Below, piece by piece: positions 26,287 to 34,289 of a stretch of 64,000 nucleotides of DNA. The position numbers and the translations under genes were made by a program. A model generated the notes under the pieces. That model made no database searches, was not told the DNA's origin, and saw only the letters and a program-made list of their open reading frames with translations. Position 1 is the stretch's first letter. Each line of letters opens with the position of its first letter. Origin of the DNA: FEN-1219 sp963810755 (GTDB lineage: Bacteria; Pseudomonadota; Gammaproteobacteria; Steroidobacterales; Rariloculaceae); NCBI GenBank assembly GCA_963810755.1, contig CAWEOP010000009.1, forward strand, positions 434,001 to 498,000, given 5' to 3'.

Positions 26287-26706
26287 ATGAAAGGACGTTG
26301 GGTTTTCGCTGCAGCCGCTGCCGGCGCTCTCGTCGTGCAGGGCTCGGCCGTCGCGCACCACTCGTTCGCCGCCGAATTCGATCGCGCCCAGCCAATTACC
26401 GTGACGGGCAGCGTCACGAAGGTGGAATGGGCAAATCCGCACGCGCGCTTCTACATCGACGCCAAGGACGAGAAGACCGGCGAGACGGTGAATTGGGACT
26501 TCGAGCTCGCGAGCCCGAACGGCTTGATGCGCCGCGGCTGGACACGCAACTCGATGAAGCTCGGCGACGTCGTGACCGTGACGGGACACCGCGCGAAGAA
26601 CAATCCGCACGTCGGCAACGCAAGCACGGTCGTGCTTGCGGACGGGAAAAAGCTGTTCGCGGGCTCGTCGTCCGAGAACGAGCAGCCGGGTGCGGCGCCG
26701 CAATAA
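26287..26706 (+). CDS. DUF6152 exported protein (module B)
   Basis: 139 residues. Signal peptide ending GSAVA gives a mature N terminus HHSFAAEFD, as in the module A copy. Then ITVTGSVTKVEWANPHARFY, a strand with WDFELASPNGLMRRGW and GDVVTVTGHRAKNNPHVGN, and a polar C-terminal tail. ATG 26287 has AGGAG 9 bases upstream; an in-frame start at 26260 is less likely because the signal peptide begins at 26287. It lies between two HPDxxGLW genes and is surely part of the same operon. Confidence 0.88.
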   Translation: MKGRWVFAAAAAGALVVQGSAVAHHSFAAEFDRAQPITVTGSVTKVEWANPHARFYIDAKDEKTGETVNWDFELASPNGLMRRGWTRNSMKLGDVVTVTGHRAKNNPHVGNASTVVLADGKKLFAGSSSENEQPGAAPQ

Positions 26707-26731
26707 CTCGACGGCCGAGCAACGCAGCACG

Positions 26732-27568
26732 ATGACCGTCTGGCTCAAGCGAGCGCTCCTCGCATGCGCGCTGGCTCTCGCGGCTCCATCCGCGTTCGCG
26801 CAGTGGCCGACGCACGCGTCGAAATCCGTTCCCCACAAGCGCGACGGCACCGTTAACCTCGACGCGCCAACGCCGCGCACCAAGGACGGCCATCCCGACT
26901 TTACGGGACTCTGGGAACGAGTCGGCCCGGGCGGGATCAATCCCGATTTCGCCGCGCTGCAGTCGAAGGACGGCGGCCCGCCAGCCGCGACGTTCTGGAA
27001 CCTCGGCGCCGGCGTGCGCGGCGGGTTGCCCTTCAGCCCGCTCGCGGCACAGCTGCGCGACGAACGCATGGCGAACAACCAGAAGAACAACCCGGATGCG
27101 CACTGCCTGCCGATGGGCTTGATGCAGCTGCATCTGCATCCGCAGCCTCGCAAGCTCGTGCAGACGCCGGGCATCATCGTGATCATGTACGAGGGCAACC
27201 AAGGGCTGCGCCAGATCTTCACGGACGGCCGCCCGGTCCCCGAGCGGAGCGCTGACCTGCAACCCTGGTGGTACGGCTATTCGGCCGGTCATTGGGAAGG
27301 CGACGCGCTCGTGGTCGAGACGGTGGGCTTCCGCGACGACGTTTGGCTCGACGTTCAAGGTAGCCCGCTCACGAGCGCCGGACGAATGACCGAGCGCTTC
27401 ACACGACCGAGCTTCGGCCGGCTGCAGATCGATGTCACGATCGAGGACCCGAGCGCCTACACGAAACCGTTCACCGTCCGCGTCAACCAGCAGATCCTGC
27501 CCGACGAAGAGCTCATCGAGTTCGTCTGCAACGAGAACGAGAAATCCGCCCGGCACTTCGATCCCTGA
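26732..27568 (+). CDS. Exported protein of the 'HPDxxGLW' family (module B, second copy)
   Basis: 278 residues; signal peptide to SAFAQ (about 24), then GHPDFTGLWERV, a linker, CLPMGLMQLHLHPQPRKLV, IIVIMYEGNQGLRQIFTDGR, WWYGYSAGHWEGDALVVET, AYTKPFTVRVNQQIL and the end NENEKSARHFDP. It is the intact reference for the frameshifted copy upstream; the two share the whole C-terminal half almost residue by residue, indicating tandem duplication around the DUF6152 gene. Probably periplasmic; no enzyme family recognised. Confidence 0.8.
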   Translation: MTVWLKRALLACALALAAPSAFAQWPTHASKSVPHKRDGTVNLDAPTPRTKDGHPDFTGLWERVGPGGINPDFAALQSKDGGPPAATFWNLGAGVRGGLPFSPLAAQLRDERMANNQKNNPDAHCLPMGLMQLHLHPQPRKLVQTPGIIVIMYEGNQGLRQIFTDGRPVPERSADLQPWWYGYSAGHWEGDALVVETVGFRDDVWLDVQGSPLTSAGRMTERFTRPSFGRLQIDVTIEDPSAYTKPFTVRVNQQILPDEELIEFVCNENEKSARHFDP

Positions 27569-27600
27569 GCTTCCTCGCCGATCCCTGAGCTTCCTCGCCG
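27561..27600 (+). repeat. 20-bp perfect tandem duplication across a stop codon
   Basis: The unit ATCCCTGAGCTTCCTCGCCG occurs twice in direct succession (27561-27580, 27581-27600). The first copy contains the last codon and the TGA of the preceding gene, so the duplication left the protein unchanged. Confidence 0.95.
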
Positions 27601-27777
27601 CCCATAGAAGCGGGCCGCCGCCGACGCTTGGCGAATATCCTCGAGCTACCTCTCGGACGAAGGGTTTTCCTGTGGCCATCTAGGCGTGGATAACCTATGC
27701 TTCGATCAGTAAATCTGCGCCTTTTCGTTCGGCTGCTCGGGGGAGCACATGCGGCGAGCGGTTTCATCCGGGGTCCC

Positions 27778-28833
27778 ATGTCGCTAAGGACACGAGCGAC
27801 GACGCGCGCAGCTTGGGCCGCGCGCCCCGGCGCGTTGCTCGTCGCCGCGATGCTCACGCTCGCGGCCTGCCACGGCAGCGACCCGGCGAGCGTCGCTCAG
27901 GGCGACGCCGCATTTCAACCCACGACTATCCTCGACGCCGTGCTCGTGGGCGACCGCGCGGCCGTCGAGCGATTCATCACGCGCGGCGCGAACGTCAACG
28001 CGGCCGAGGCCGACGGCACGACGCTGCTGATGCGCGCGATCCATGGACGCTTCCCCGAGATCGCAAGAGTGCTGATCGCGTCCGGCGCGAAGGTGTCGGT
28101 GCGCAACAGCTATGGCGTGGGCCCGCTCTATCTCGCCGCGCGCGGCGCCGATGTCGCCACGGTGCGCGAGCTTCTCGCGGCGGGCGCTGACGCGAACACC
28201 GCGCTGCCCGAAGGCGAGCCAGTGCTCATGACGGCCGCGAAGGCCGGGAACGTGGACGTCGTGCGCCTGCTGCTCGCGGGCGTTGCGCGCAACACGCCGT
28301 TCGCACGCGTCGCGGACGGCGCCGGCACGGGCGGCGCGGCATCTGGCTACGGGTCGGCCTCGATCGAGTTAGCAGGTCCGGTGAATCGCGCGGATCCCAA
28401 CGCGAAGGAAGGCTTATACGGCCAGACCGCGCTGATGTGGGCCGCGGCCGAGGGCCACGCGGACGTCGCGCAAGTCTTGATCGAAGGCGGCGCGGACCTC
28501 GGCTCGGTCGACGAACAAGGGTCGAACGCTGTGATGATGGCGGCGATCGGGCGCGGCCCCGATGCCGGGGTCGTCGCGGTAATGCAACTTCTGCTCGACG
28601 GCGGCGTCGACGTCAACGCGGTCAATTGGCTCGGCGACACCGCACTTCATCGGGCGACACTGCGCGGATCGACGGCCGTCATTCAGTTTCTCGTGGACCA
28701 CGGCGCGGATGTACACGCCCGCGATGGCAGCGGCCGAATACCCCTCGACATCGCGATGGGCGTGCCGGAGGAACAGATTCCGTACAACGACGCAACCGCG
28801 ACGCTGTTGCAGAGGCTGACTCAAAGACAGTGA
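27778..28833 (+). CDS. Ankyrin-repeat lipoprotein
   Basis: About 351 residues from ATG 27778 (the frame is open to an ATG at 27697). A membrane-targeting stretch LLVAAMLTLAAC fits a lipoprotein signal with Cys as the lipidated residue. At least six ankyrin repeats follow, recognisable by pieces such as GTTLLMRAIHGRFPEIARVL, GQTALMWAAAEGHADVAQVL and GDTALHRATLRGSTAVIQFL, with a longer insert after the fourth. Ankyrin proteins mediate protein contacts; exported bacterial ones often act in the periplasm or as effector-like factors. No good ribosome site decides the start. Confidence 0.85.
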   Translation: MSLRTRATTRAAWAARPGALLVAAMLTLAACHGSDPASVAQGDAAFQPTTILDAVLVGDRAAVERFITRGANVNAAEADGTTLLMRAIHGRFPEIARVLIASGAKVSVRNSYGVGPLYLAARGADVATVRELLAAGADANTALPEGEPVLMTAAKAGNVDVVRLLLAGVARNTPFARVADGAGTGGAASGYGSASIELAGPVNRADPNAKEGLYGQTALMWAAAEGHADVAQVLIEGGADLGSVDEQGSNAVMMAAIGRGPDAGVVAVMQLLLDGGVDVNAVNWLGDTALHRATLRGSTAVIQFLVDHGADVHARDGSGRIPLDIAMGVPEEQIPYNDATATLLQRLTQRQ

Positions 28834-28872
28834 GCCCCTGGGGCGCGCCGGCCGGCTGATCAAGCCGCCGCC

Positions 28873-29610
28873 TCAACGCGCCGAAATCGTGTTTCGTTGC
28901 GCCGACCTGCCGAGCCCGAGCCGCTTCATCAGCTTGGCCTTCACGTACGCCCAGCTCAGGCGATCCCGCCACGAGCCCCAACCGTGGTGGAAGCCGTACG
29001 TGATTCCGCTGTTCACGTAGATCTTCCGCTCCCTTCGGCCGTGCACGCGGCGCGGGCTCAGCACGGGCTTCGGCATGAGCTTCACGCCCTCGTAGTTGCG
29101 CTGATGCGTGTAAAAAAGACCCGTCAGATACCAAGGTCCGGTCACCGAGCAAACGTCGGACTCATTGGTGGCGTGCGGCGGGTACCGTTGCAGGTTGTCG
29201 AGGACGTCGCGCCAGAACGCATGCTTCGGCGCGGACGCGAACACATAGTTCGCGACTTGATTGACGTCGTCGCCGTACGCCACGTCGTACTCGAGTGACA
29301 GCACGACCTGCGCGTCGCCGTAATCGAACGGCCGCACGAACTCGTAGTCGAGATCGCAATAGAGGCCGCCGATGTCGTGCATGAGAATGTAGCGAAAGAC
29401 ATCGACGCGCATGATGTGGCGGTTGAATCCCGCGAACACCGGGTAGAAGCGCGGATGGTTCGTGCGGACGTATTCGTCCACTCGCTCGTCGGTCCAGAGC
29501 CGGTACTCCCAACCCTTGTGGTAGCGCTTGACCGAGTGCACAGCCTCTCGCCAGCGGACCGGAATGTCGTCGGTCTTCCAGAGCTGGTGGACGATGCGTG
29601 GAATCTTCAT
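28873..29610 (-). CDS. Glycosyltransferase with DXD motif (GT32-like)
   Basis: 245 residues. KIPRIVHQLWKT is the usual opening of the Gly_transf_sug/capsular polysaccharide type enzymes, RVDVFRYILMHDIGGLYCDL leads to the metal-binding DLD, and a late segment has NSGITYGFHHGWGSW. Transfers a sugar from a nucleotide donor, probably in cell-surface glycan synthesis. ATG 29610 is preferred to the in-frame TTG at 29631 because an AAGGTG lies about 10 bases upstream and the domain begins at once. No other glycan gene is adjacent. Confidence 0.87.
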   Translation of the reverse strand: MKIPRIVHQLWKTDDIPVRWREAVHSVKRYHKGWEYRLWTDERVDEYVRTNHPRFYPVFAGFNRHIMRVDVFRYILMHDIGGLYCDLDYEFVRPFDYGDAQVVLSLEYDVAYGDDVNQVANYVFASAPKHAFWRDVLDNLQRYPPHATNESDVCSVTGPWYLTGLFYTHQRNYEGVKLMPKPVLSPRRVHGRRERKIYVNSGITYGFHHGWGSWRDRLSWAYVKAKLMKRLGLGRSAQRNTISAR

Positions 29611-29729
29611 GCTCGAAAGCACCTTGCGCAACGCAGTCGTGAGTCTCGCCTGCCCCGCGCGACGCAGTCAAACGTGGTCGGCGTCTCTGCCCGCGGTTAT
29701 AGTAGCGCGCACGCAAGACGGACCGAACC

Positions 29730-30161
29730 ATGACCAGCCGAACCTACAAGGGCAAGTGTTTCTGCGGAGCCGTCGAGGTCACGGTGACCGGCGCACCCGT
29801 CGCCATGGGCTACTGCCATTGCGATTCGTGCCGCAAATGGTCCGCTTCGCCCGTCAATGCGTTTGCCCTATGGCGCGCGGACAACGTCAAGATCACCGCC
29901 GGCGCGGAAAACCTCGGGACGTTCAGCAAGACTCCAAAAAGCGCGCGCAAATGGTGCAAGCTCTGCGGCGGGCACGTAATGACCCAGCATCCGAGCAGCG
30001 GGTTGATCGACGTCTACGCCGCGATTCTGCCGGAGCTCGATTTCAAGCCCCGCGAGCACGTGCACTATCAAGAGGCCGCGCTCCACATCGTCGACTCGCT
30101 GCCGAAACACAAGGACCTTCCAAAGGCTGCCGGCGGTTCCGGCGTCCTTCTGCCGTCTTGA
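29730..30161 (+). CDS. GFA-family (glutathione-dependent formaldehyde-activating-like) protein
   Basis: 143 residues with the family's zinc-binding cysteines: CFCGAVEV, GYCHCDSCRKW and KWCKLCGGHV. The fold is that of Gfa/CENP-V. Despite the name, true formaldehyde activity is doubtful for many members; a zinc-dependent role on a thiol adduct is likely. Stands alone, convergent with mgtE at 15 bases. Confidence 0.9.
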   Translation: MTSRTYKGKCFCGAVEVTVTGAPVAMGYCHCDSCRKWSASPVNAFALWRADNVKITAGAENLGTFSKTPKSARKWCKLCGGHVMTQHPSSGLIDVYAAILPELDFKPREHVHYQEAALHIVDSLPKHKDLPKAAGGSGVLLPS

Positions 30162-30176
30162 CGGCGTGCGGCGCGG

Positions 30177-31613
30177 CTACAGCAAGACGGCCGACGCGAG
30201 CCCCAAGAAGATAAGGAATCCCATGCTGTCCGTGATCGCGGTCAGCAGGATGCTGCTGCCTTGCACCGGATCGCGGCCGATCCGTTCCAGGATCAACGGG
30301 CATAGCACTCCGACCGCGGACGCGACGAGCATGTTCAGGAGCATCGCGATGGCCATCACCCCCGCGAGCGCCGCGGAACCGTAGAGGACGAAGGTCGCGA
30401 GCGCCATCACGACGCCCCAGAGCGCGCCATTCATCGCGCCGATCGCGAGCTCTTTGCGCAGCAGGAACTTCATGTTGCCGCGGTTCACCTGCGACAGCGC
30501 GAGGCCGCGAATCACGAGCGCGACGGTCTGATTGCCCGTATTGCCGCCGATGCTCGCGACGATCGGCATCAACGCGGCGAGCGACGCGAGCTGCGCGATC
30601 GAACCTTCGAACGTCCCGACGACGCGCGAGGCGATGAACGCCGTGAACAGGTTCAGCCCGAGCCACACCCAGCGTTTGCGGCCGCTCGCGAGAATCGGCG
30701 CGAACAAGTCTTCGTCTTCGCTCAACCCGACCTGACTCAGCGACTGTTTGAAGGAGTCCTGCTTTAGTCGGTCGAGCACGGCATCGACCGGCAACGTGCC
30801 CACGACCTGGCGATGCAGGTTCACGACCGGCGCCGCGATCAGGTCGTAGCGTTCGAACGCCTCGGCGGCATCGTCGACCGGATCCGTCGTGAGGAAATAT
30901 AGGGGCTCGGTATTCATCGCATCGGCCACCGACATCGCCCCGTCGTTCACGAGCAGCCGATCGAGCGGCAGCACGCCGCGCAGGACGTTTTCCCGATCGA
31001 CCACCCATAGCGACGTGAGCTGCGGCGGCAGGCTCCCGCGCCGACGCAGCGAAGTGATCGCGCTTTCGAGCGTCTGATCGGCACGCACGGTCACCGTGTC
31101 TAGCTGCATGAGGGCCCCGACGCTGTCGAGAGGAAACGACAGAACCGTCTGGACTTCGAGGCGATCCCTCGTGTCGAGGCGTGCGAGCACGGCGTCGACG
31201 CGTTCCTTCGGCAAGTCTTGGACGAGGTCTGCGAAGTCCTCCGCCTCCATCTGGGTACCGAGCGCCACGAGCTCGGGCTCCTCGACGAGCGCGACGAGCG
31301 TGCTGCGAATAGGCGCGGCGAGCTCGAGCAAGATCGAACCGCGCCGCTCCGCGTGGATCAGCCGCCAGGCGGTCAACCGTTGATCCTGTCGCAGGCTCTC
31401 GAGGACGAAAGCCGCGTCGGCCGGATGCAAGCCGTTGAGCTTCTTCTCGAGCTCGACGGCGTGCTGCCGCTCGACGAGCGACTGAACGAGCGCGTGCTTG
31501 CGGGTATCCGTACGCGCGACGAGTTGGTTCACGAGCGCCTGCCGATCGAGCAGCGTGGTCACCGCCTGCAGCGTGGCGTCTAGGGTCTTGTGGTGTTCGC
31601 TCTCGCTGCGCAC
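30177..31613 (-). CDS. mgtE: Magnesium transporter MgtE
   Basis: 478 residues, the usual length. Order: N-terminal superhelical domain with VNQLV and HPADAAFVLESL (about 20-130), two CBS domains (about 140-265, with LWVVDRENVLRGVLPLDRLL), then five membrane helices beginning near residue 290, including SIGGNTGNQTVALVIRGLAL, which lines the Mg pore. CBS and N domains close the channel when cytoplasmic Mg2+ is high. The related small gene at 31674-31973 lies 60 bases upstream in the same direction. Confidence 0.94.
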   Translation of the reverse strand: MRSESEHHKTLDATLQAVTTLLDRQALVNQLVARTDTRKHALVQSLVERQHAVELEKKLNGLHPADAAFVLESLRQDQRLTAWRLIHAERRGSILLELAAPIRSTLVALVEEPELVALGTQMEAEDFADLVQDLPKERVDAVLARLDTRDRLEVQTVLSFPLDSVGALMQLDTVTVRADQTLESAITSLRRRGSLPPQLTSLWVVDRENVLRGVLPLDRLLVNDGAMSVADAMNTEPLYFLTTDPVDDAAEAFERYDLIAAPVVNLHRQVVGTLPVDAVLDRLKQDSFKQSLSQVGLSEDEDLFAPILASGRKRWVWLGLNLFTAFIASRVVGTFEGSIAQLASLAALMPIVASIGGNTGNQTVALVIRGLALSQVNRGNMKFLLRKELAIGAMNGALWGVVMALATFVLYGSAALAGVMAIAMLLNMLVASAVGVLCPLILERIGRDPVQGSSILLTAITDSMGFLIFLGLASAVLL

Positions 31614-31673
31614 GGCGCTTCCTGCACTCGGTTGCGAAGCTTGAGGCCGAATTGCGACGGCTCGCGACGACGC

Positions 31674-31973
31674 CTAGTTGCGCAGGCGCTCGATCTCGTC
31701 GCGCAGCGCCGCCGGTTTGTCCGTCGCGATTCTCTCGAGCACGCGCACGCGCTCTTCGAGCTTCGCGATCAATGCATCGCGCGACGCCACCGCGGCCTGC
31801 AAGTCTTCGATCTCGCGAGGCCGGTGCCCGCGGTCATCGGTTCCCTCGGCCCCACGGCGCCAGCCGCGCCGATGATCGAGCGGATAGCCGTGGCGGGCGC
31901 GAATCCACGTCGACAAAACACCGGCGAGAATCGCAGTGATCGGAATCGCGACCCAAACCCAGCTATGGTTCAT
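31674..31973 (-). CDS. Small membrane-anchored coiled-coil protein, PspB-like layout
   Basis: 99 residues: an N-terminal membrane helix (MNHSWVWVAIPITAILAGVL), a basic/acidic linker and a C-terminal coiled coil (IEDLQAAVASRDALIAKLEE and on). This layout and length resemble phage-shock protein B, but no neighbouring pspA or pspC supports that name. ATG 31973 has GGAGGG at the right distance. Confidence 0.7.
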   Translation of the reverse strand: MNHSWVWVAIPITAILAGVLSTWIRARHGYPLDHRRGWRRGAEGTDDRGHRPREIEDLQAAVASRDALIAKLEERVRVLERIATDKPAALRDEIERLRN

Positions 31974-32078
31974 CGTTGTTGCCCTCCCGGCGCTCGGTAG
32001 TATCGCACTCCGCACGCGCGAGGTCTTGCGCCGTGGCGCGTTATCACCCGCGCAGCGGTTGCTCCAAAGCGCGGCCGC

Positions 32079-32588
32079 TCAGCGCAGCCGCGCCATCAAG
32101 TACGCGTCGACAAACGCACCGTCGCGAAACGCGTAGCGGCGCAGCAGTCCTTCCACCTCGAAGCCGAACTTCTTGTAGAGGCCGATCGCGCGCTCGTTGT
32201 CCGCGAACGCGGTGAGCTCGAGCCGGCGCAGATTGAGCCACCGGTCTGCGAGCTCGATCGCGGCCTTCACGAGCGCCGAGCCGATGCCGCGACCCTGCCA
32301 CTCATCGTGGACAGCCATGCCGATCTCGCCGACATGGCTCCTGCGCGGGGAGCGCTCGGGCACGACGAGCCCGAGGCTGCCGACCACGTGCTCGCGCACG
32401 CACGCTACGAGACCGTAATGATTGCTCGCGCGTTGCTCGAGCCGCTGACGCCACATCTGGGCGGACGGATACGGTAGCTGCAGTGTCCCGAAGATCGCGC
32501 GCGGCTGCTCATGGATACGCTGCAGCCCGCGATAATCCTCGGGTTCGGCACGCCGGATCACGATGCTCTCGACGTTTTGCTCGCTCAT
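32079..32588 (-). CDS. yhhY: GNAT N-acetyltransferase, YhhY type
   Basis: 169 residues. The text IVIRRAEPEDYRGLQRIHEQ, the PRRSHVGEIGMAVHDEWQGR acetyl-CoA loop with GIGSALV and the end RDGAFVDAYLMARLR follow E. coli YhhY closely throughout. YhhY-type enzymes acetylate the free amino group of aminoacyl compounds, including toxic aminoacyl nucleotides such as processed microcin C. ATG 32588 stands only 6 bases after the T run of a terminator-like hairpin (32595-32626), whose 3' arm also holds the only GGGG that could serve as ribosome site. A Trp-containing short reading frame lies upstream (32681-32740). Expression is thus likely set by attenuation. Confidence 0.9.
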   Translation of the reverse strand: MSEQNVESIVIRRAEPEDYRGLQRIHEQPRAIFGTLQLPYPSAQMWRQRLEQRASNHYGLVACVREHVVGSLGLVVPERSPRRSHVGEIGMAVHDEWQGRGIGSALVKAAIELADRWLNLRRLELTAFADNERAIGLYKKFGFEVEGLLRRYAFRDGAFVDAYLMARLR

Positions 32589-32594
32589 AAACGG

Positions 32595-32626
32595 AAAACC
32601 CCGGTGAGGCGGCTGCCTGACCAGGG
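32595..32626 (-). promoter_or_regulatory. Attenuator-like terminator hairpin in front of the YhhY-type gene
   Basis: On the minus strand CCCTGGTCAGGC, loop AGCC, GCCTCACCGGGG, then TTTT: a 12-pair stem with one C-C mismatch and one G-T pair. TCAGGCAG in its 5' arm and loop is exactly complementary to CTGCCTGA at the end of the upstream leader reading frame, giving a competing pairing. A third hairpin GCAGTCG...CGACTGC lies between the two. Confidence 0.6.
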
Positions 32627-32680
32627 TTTCGAAGGTTCGGCAGTCGCGGTTGGTTGACGACTGCCCTGCTACGCGCACGA

Positions 32681-32740
32681 TCAGGCAGTCCACCTCCAGT
32701 GGAGTACGTATTGCATGTTCGCGGCGCGTTTGATTTTCAT
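32681..32740 (-). CDS. Candidate leader peptide with Trp codons
   Basis: 19 codons, MKIKRAANMQYVLHWRWTA, ending 92 bases before the YhhY-type start. His-Trp-Arg-Trp sits directly before Thr-Ala-stop, and the last codons (CTGCCTGA) are the strand that can pair with the downstream terminator arm. This is the arrangement of amino-acid attenuators. The ribosome site is weak (AGGAT 15 bases up), and a start at the inner Met (32716) is possible. Not a recognised family. Confidence 0.45.
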   Translation of the reverse strand: MKIKRAANMQYVLHWRWTA

Positions 32741-32798
32741 AGGGCGCGCATCCTAGCTCCGCCGCGATCGGCCCGCAAGCACTTTCGGCACGCTCGTG

Positions 32799-34205
32799 TC
32801 AATCGACGAGAACGTTCGCGTCGGGCTTCGGGCGCGCCTGCTCGTCGATGATGACGCGCGCGAGATCGCGCGACTCGCGCTGCTTCAAGCGCAAGATCAA
32901 GAACACGGCGACCATCACGAGCCCGACGACGAGCCCCCACCAGAGCCCGACCGCGCCGTAGCCGAGGCCGAACCCGAGCCATAGGCTCACGGGCATACCG
33001 AGGCACCAGAAGCCGACGATATTCACGATCACAGGCACCTGCGTATCGCCGAGCCCGCGCAGCAAGCCGATCGCTACTACTTGGAGACCGTCGAACACCT
33101 GGAACACACCCGCGATCGGCAGCAGCAGCACCGCGAGCGCGAGCACCGCCGGATCGGTGCTGTAGACGCCCGCGAGCACGTGCGGCGCGCCGATCAACAC
33201 CAGTGCCATGCAGGCCATGAACCCCGCCCCCACGACGAGCGCGGCCCAGGTCGAGCGGCGCACGGCGGCGACATCGGCCCGACCCACGGCGTGCCCCACG
33301 ATCACCGCGGCAGCGCCCGACACGCCGAGCGGCACCATGAACGTGAGCGACGCGATGTTCAGAACGACCTGATGCGCGGCCACTTGAGCGACGCCTAGCG
33401 ACCCCATTAGGAGTGCGACCGCGCCAAACACGCCGACCTCGAGCAACATCTGCGCGCCGATCGGCGATCCGAGCCGCAGCATCCGCCCGATCGGCCGCGG
33501 GTCGAGGAGGTTCGGCGCGCGGCGCTCGACGTAGCGGCGTACGTCGCGCCACCCGAGCGCGAGCAACAGGCCCGCCATGCACCAACGGCTCACCGTCGTG
33601 GCCCACGCCGAGCCAAGCACGCCGAGCGCCGGGAAGCCGAGATGGCCGAACACCCAGAGGTAGTTCAACCCGGCGTTCAGCAGGTTGGCCGCGACGATCG
33701 TGACGACGATCGGGGCCGTCCGGTGATGCGCCTGGAGCGTCTGGCGCAGCACTACAAAGGCGTAAAACGGCCAGATCGACGGGATGATCCGGTAGACGTA
33801 ACCCGCCGCGTCCGGAATCACCTCCGCAGGCTGGCCCGCGAACGCGAGGACCGGCTCGACCGTGAGCATCAGCAACGCGATCGGAATCGCGAGCACGACG
33901 GACAGCACGAGGCCGCGCTGCAGCCCGCGCGCTACCGCGAGATCGTCGCGCGCACCGAGCGCCTGCGCGATGATCGGATCGAGCGCCATCAGAACGCCCA
34001 TGCCGAAGACGGTGATCGCGAAGAAGTAGGTGTTGCCTAGCGCCGCGGCGGCGAGCGCCGTCGGCGATACTCGTCCGACCATGATCGTGTCGACGACGCC
34101 CATGAGCATGGCGCCGACCTGGATCAGAACCATTGGCGCAGCGAGGCGCAGCAGCGCTACGAATTCGGAGCGCTTCGGCCAGTGCTCGAGACGGGCGGTG
34201 GCCAT
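32799..34205 (-). CDS. MATE-family multidrug efflux transporter (NorM type)
   Basis: 468 residues, twelve helices in two repeated halves: RLAAPMVLIQVGAMLMGVVD with TIMVGRVSPTALAAAALGN in the first, and LGSPIGAQMLLEVGVFGAVA with MGSLGVAQVAAHQVVLNIAS in the second. Exports cationic drugs in exchange for Na+ or H+. Transcribed toward the attenuator and YhhY gene but separated from them by about 60 bases without an obvious terminator. Confidence 0.93.
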   Translation of the reverse strand: MATARLEHWPKRSEFVALLRLAAPMVLIQVGAMLMGVVDTIMVGRVSPTALAAAALGNTYFFAITVFGMGVLMALDPIIAQALGARDDLAVARGLQRGLVLSVVLAIPIALLMLTVEPVLAFAGQPAEVIPDAAGYVYRIIPSIWPFYAFVVLRQTLQAHHRTAPIVVTIVAANLLNAGLNYLWVFGHLGFPALGVLGSAWATTVSRWCMAGLLLALGWRDVRRYVERRAPNLLDPRPIGRMLRLGSPIGAQMLLEVGVFGAVALLMGSLGVAQVAAHQVVLNIASLTFMVPLGVSGAAAVIVGHAVGRADVAAVRRSTWAALVVGAGFMACMALVLIGAPHVLAGVYSTDPAVLALAVLLLPIAGVFQVFDGLQVVAIGLLRGLGDTQVPVIVNIVGFWCLGMPVSLWLGFGLGYGAVGLWWGLVVGLVMVAVFLILRLKQRESRDLARVIIDEQARPKPDANVLVD

Positions 34206-34289
34206 GAGCGCAACCGGTCCGCAAAAAGGGGTGCGCAGATTACCTGAACGTCCGCGGAAATTCCCGCGCCCGGCGATTCGCGCGACGAT

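Noticed and set aside
32079..32693. Longer start (GTG 32693) for the YhhY-type gene
   Set aside because: The extra 35 residues have no counterpart in YhhY and would run through the leader stop and terminator hairpin.
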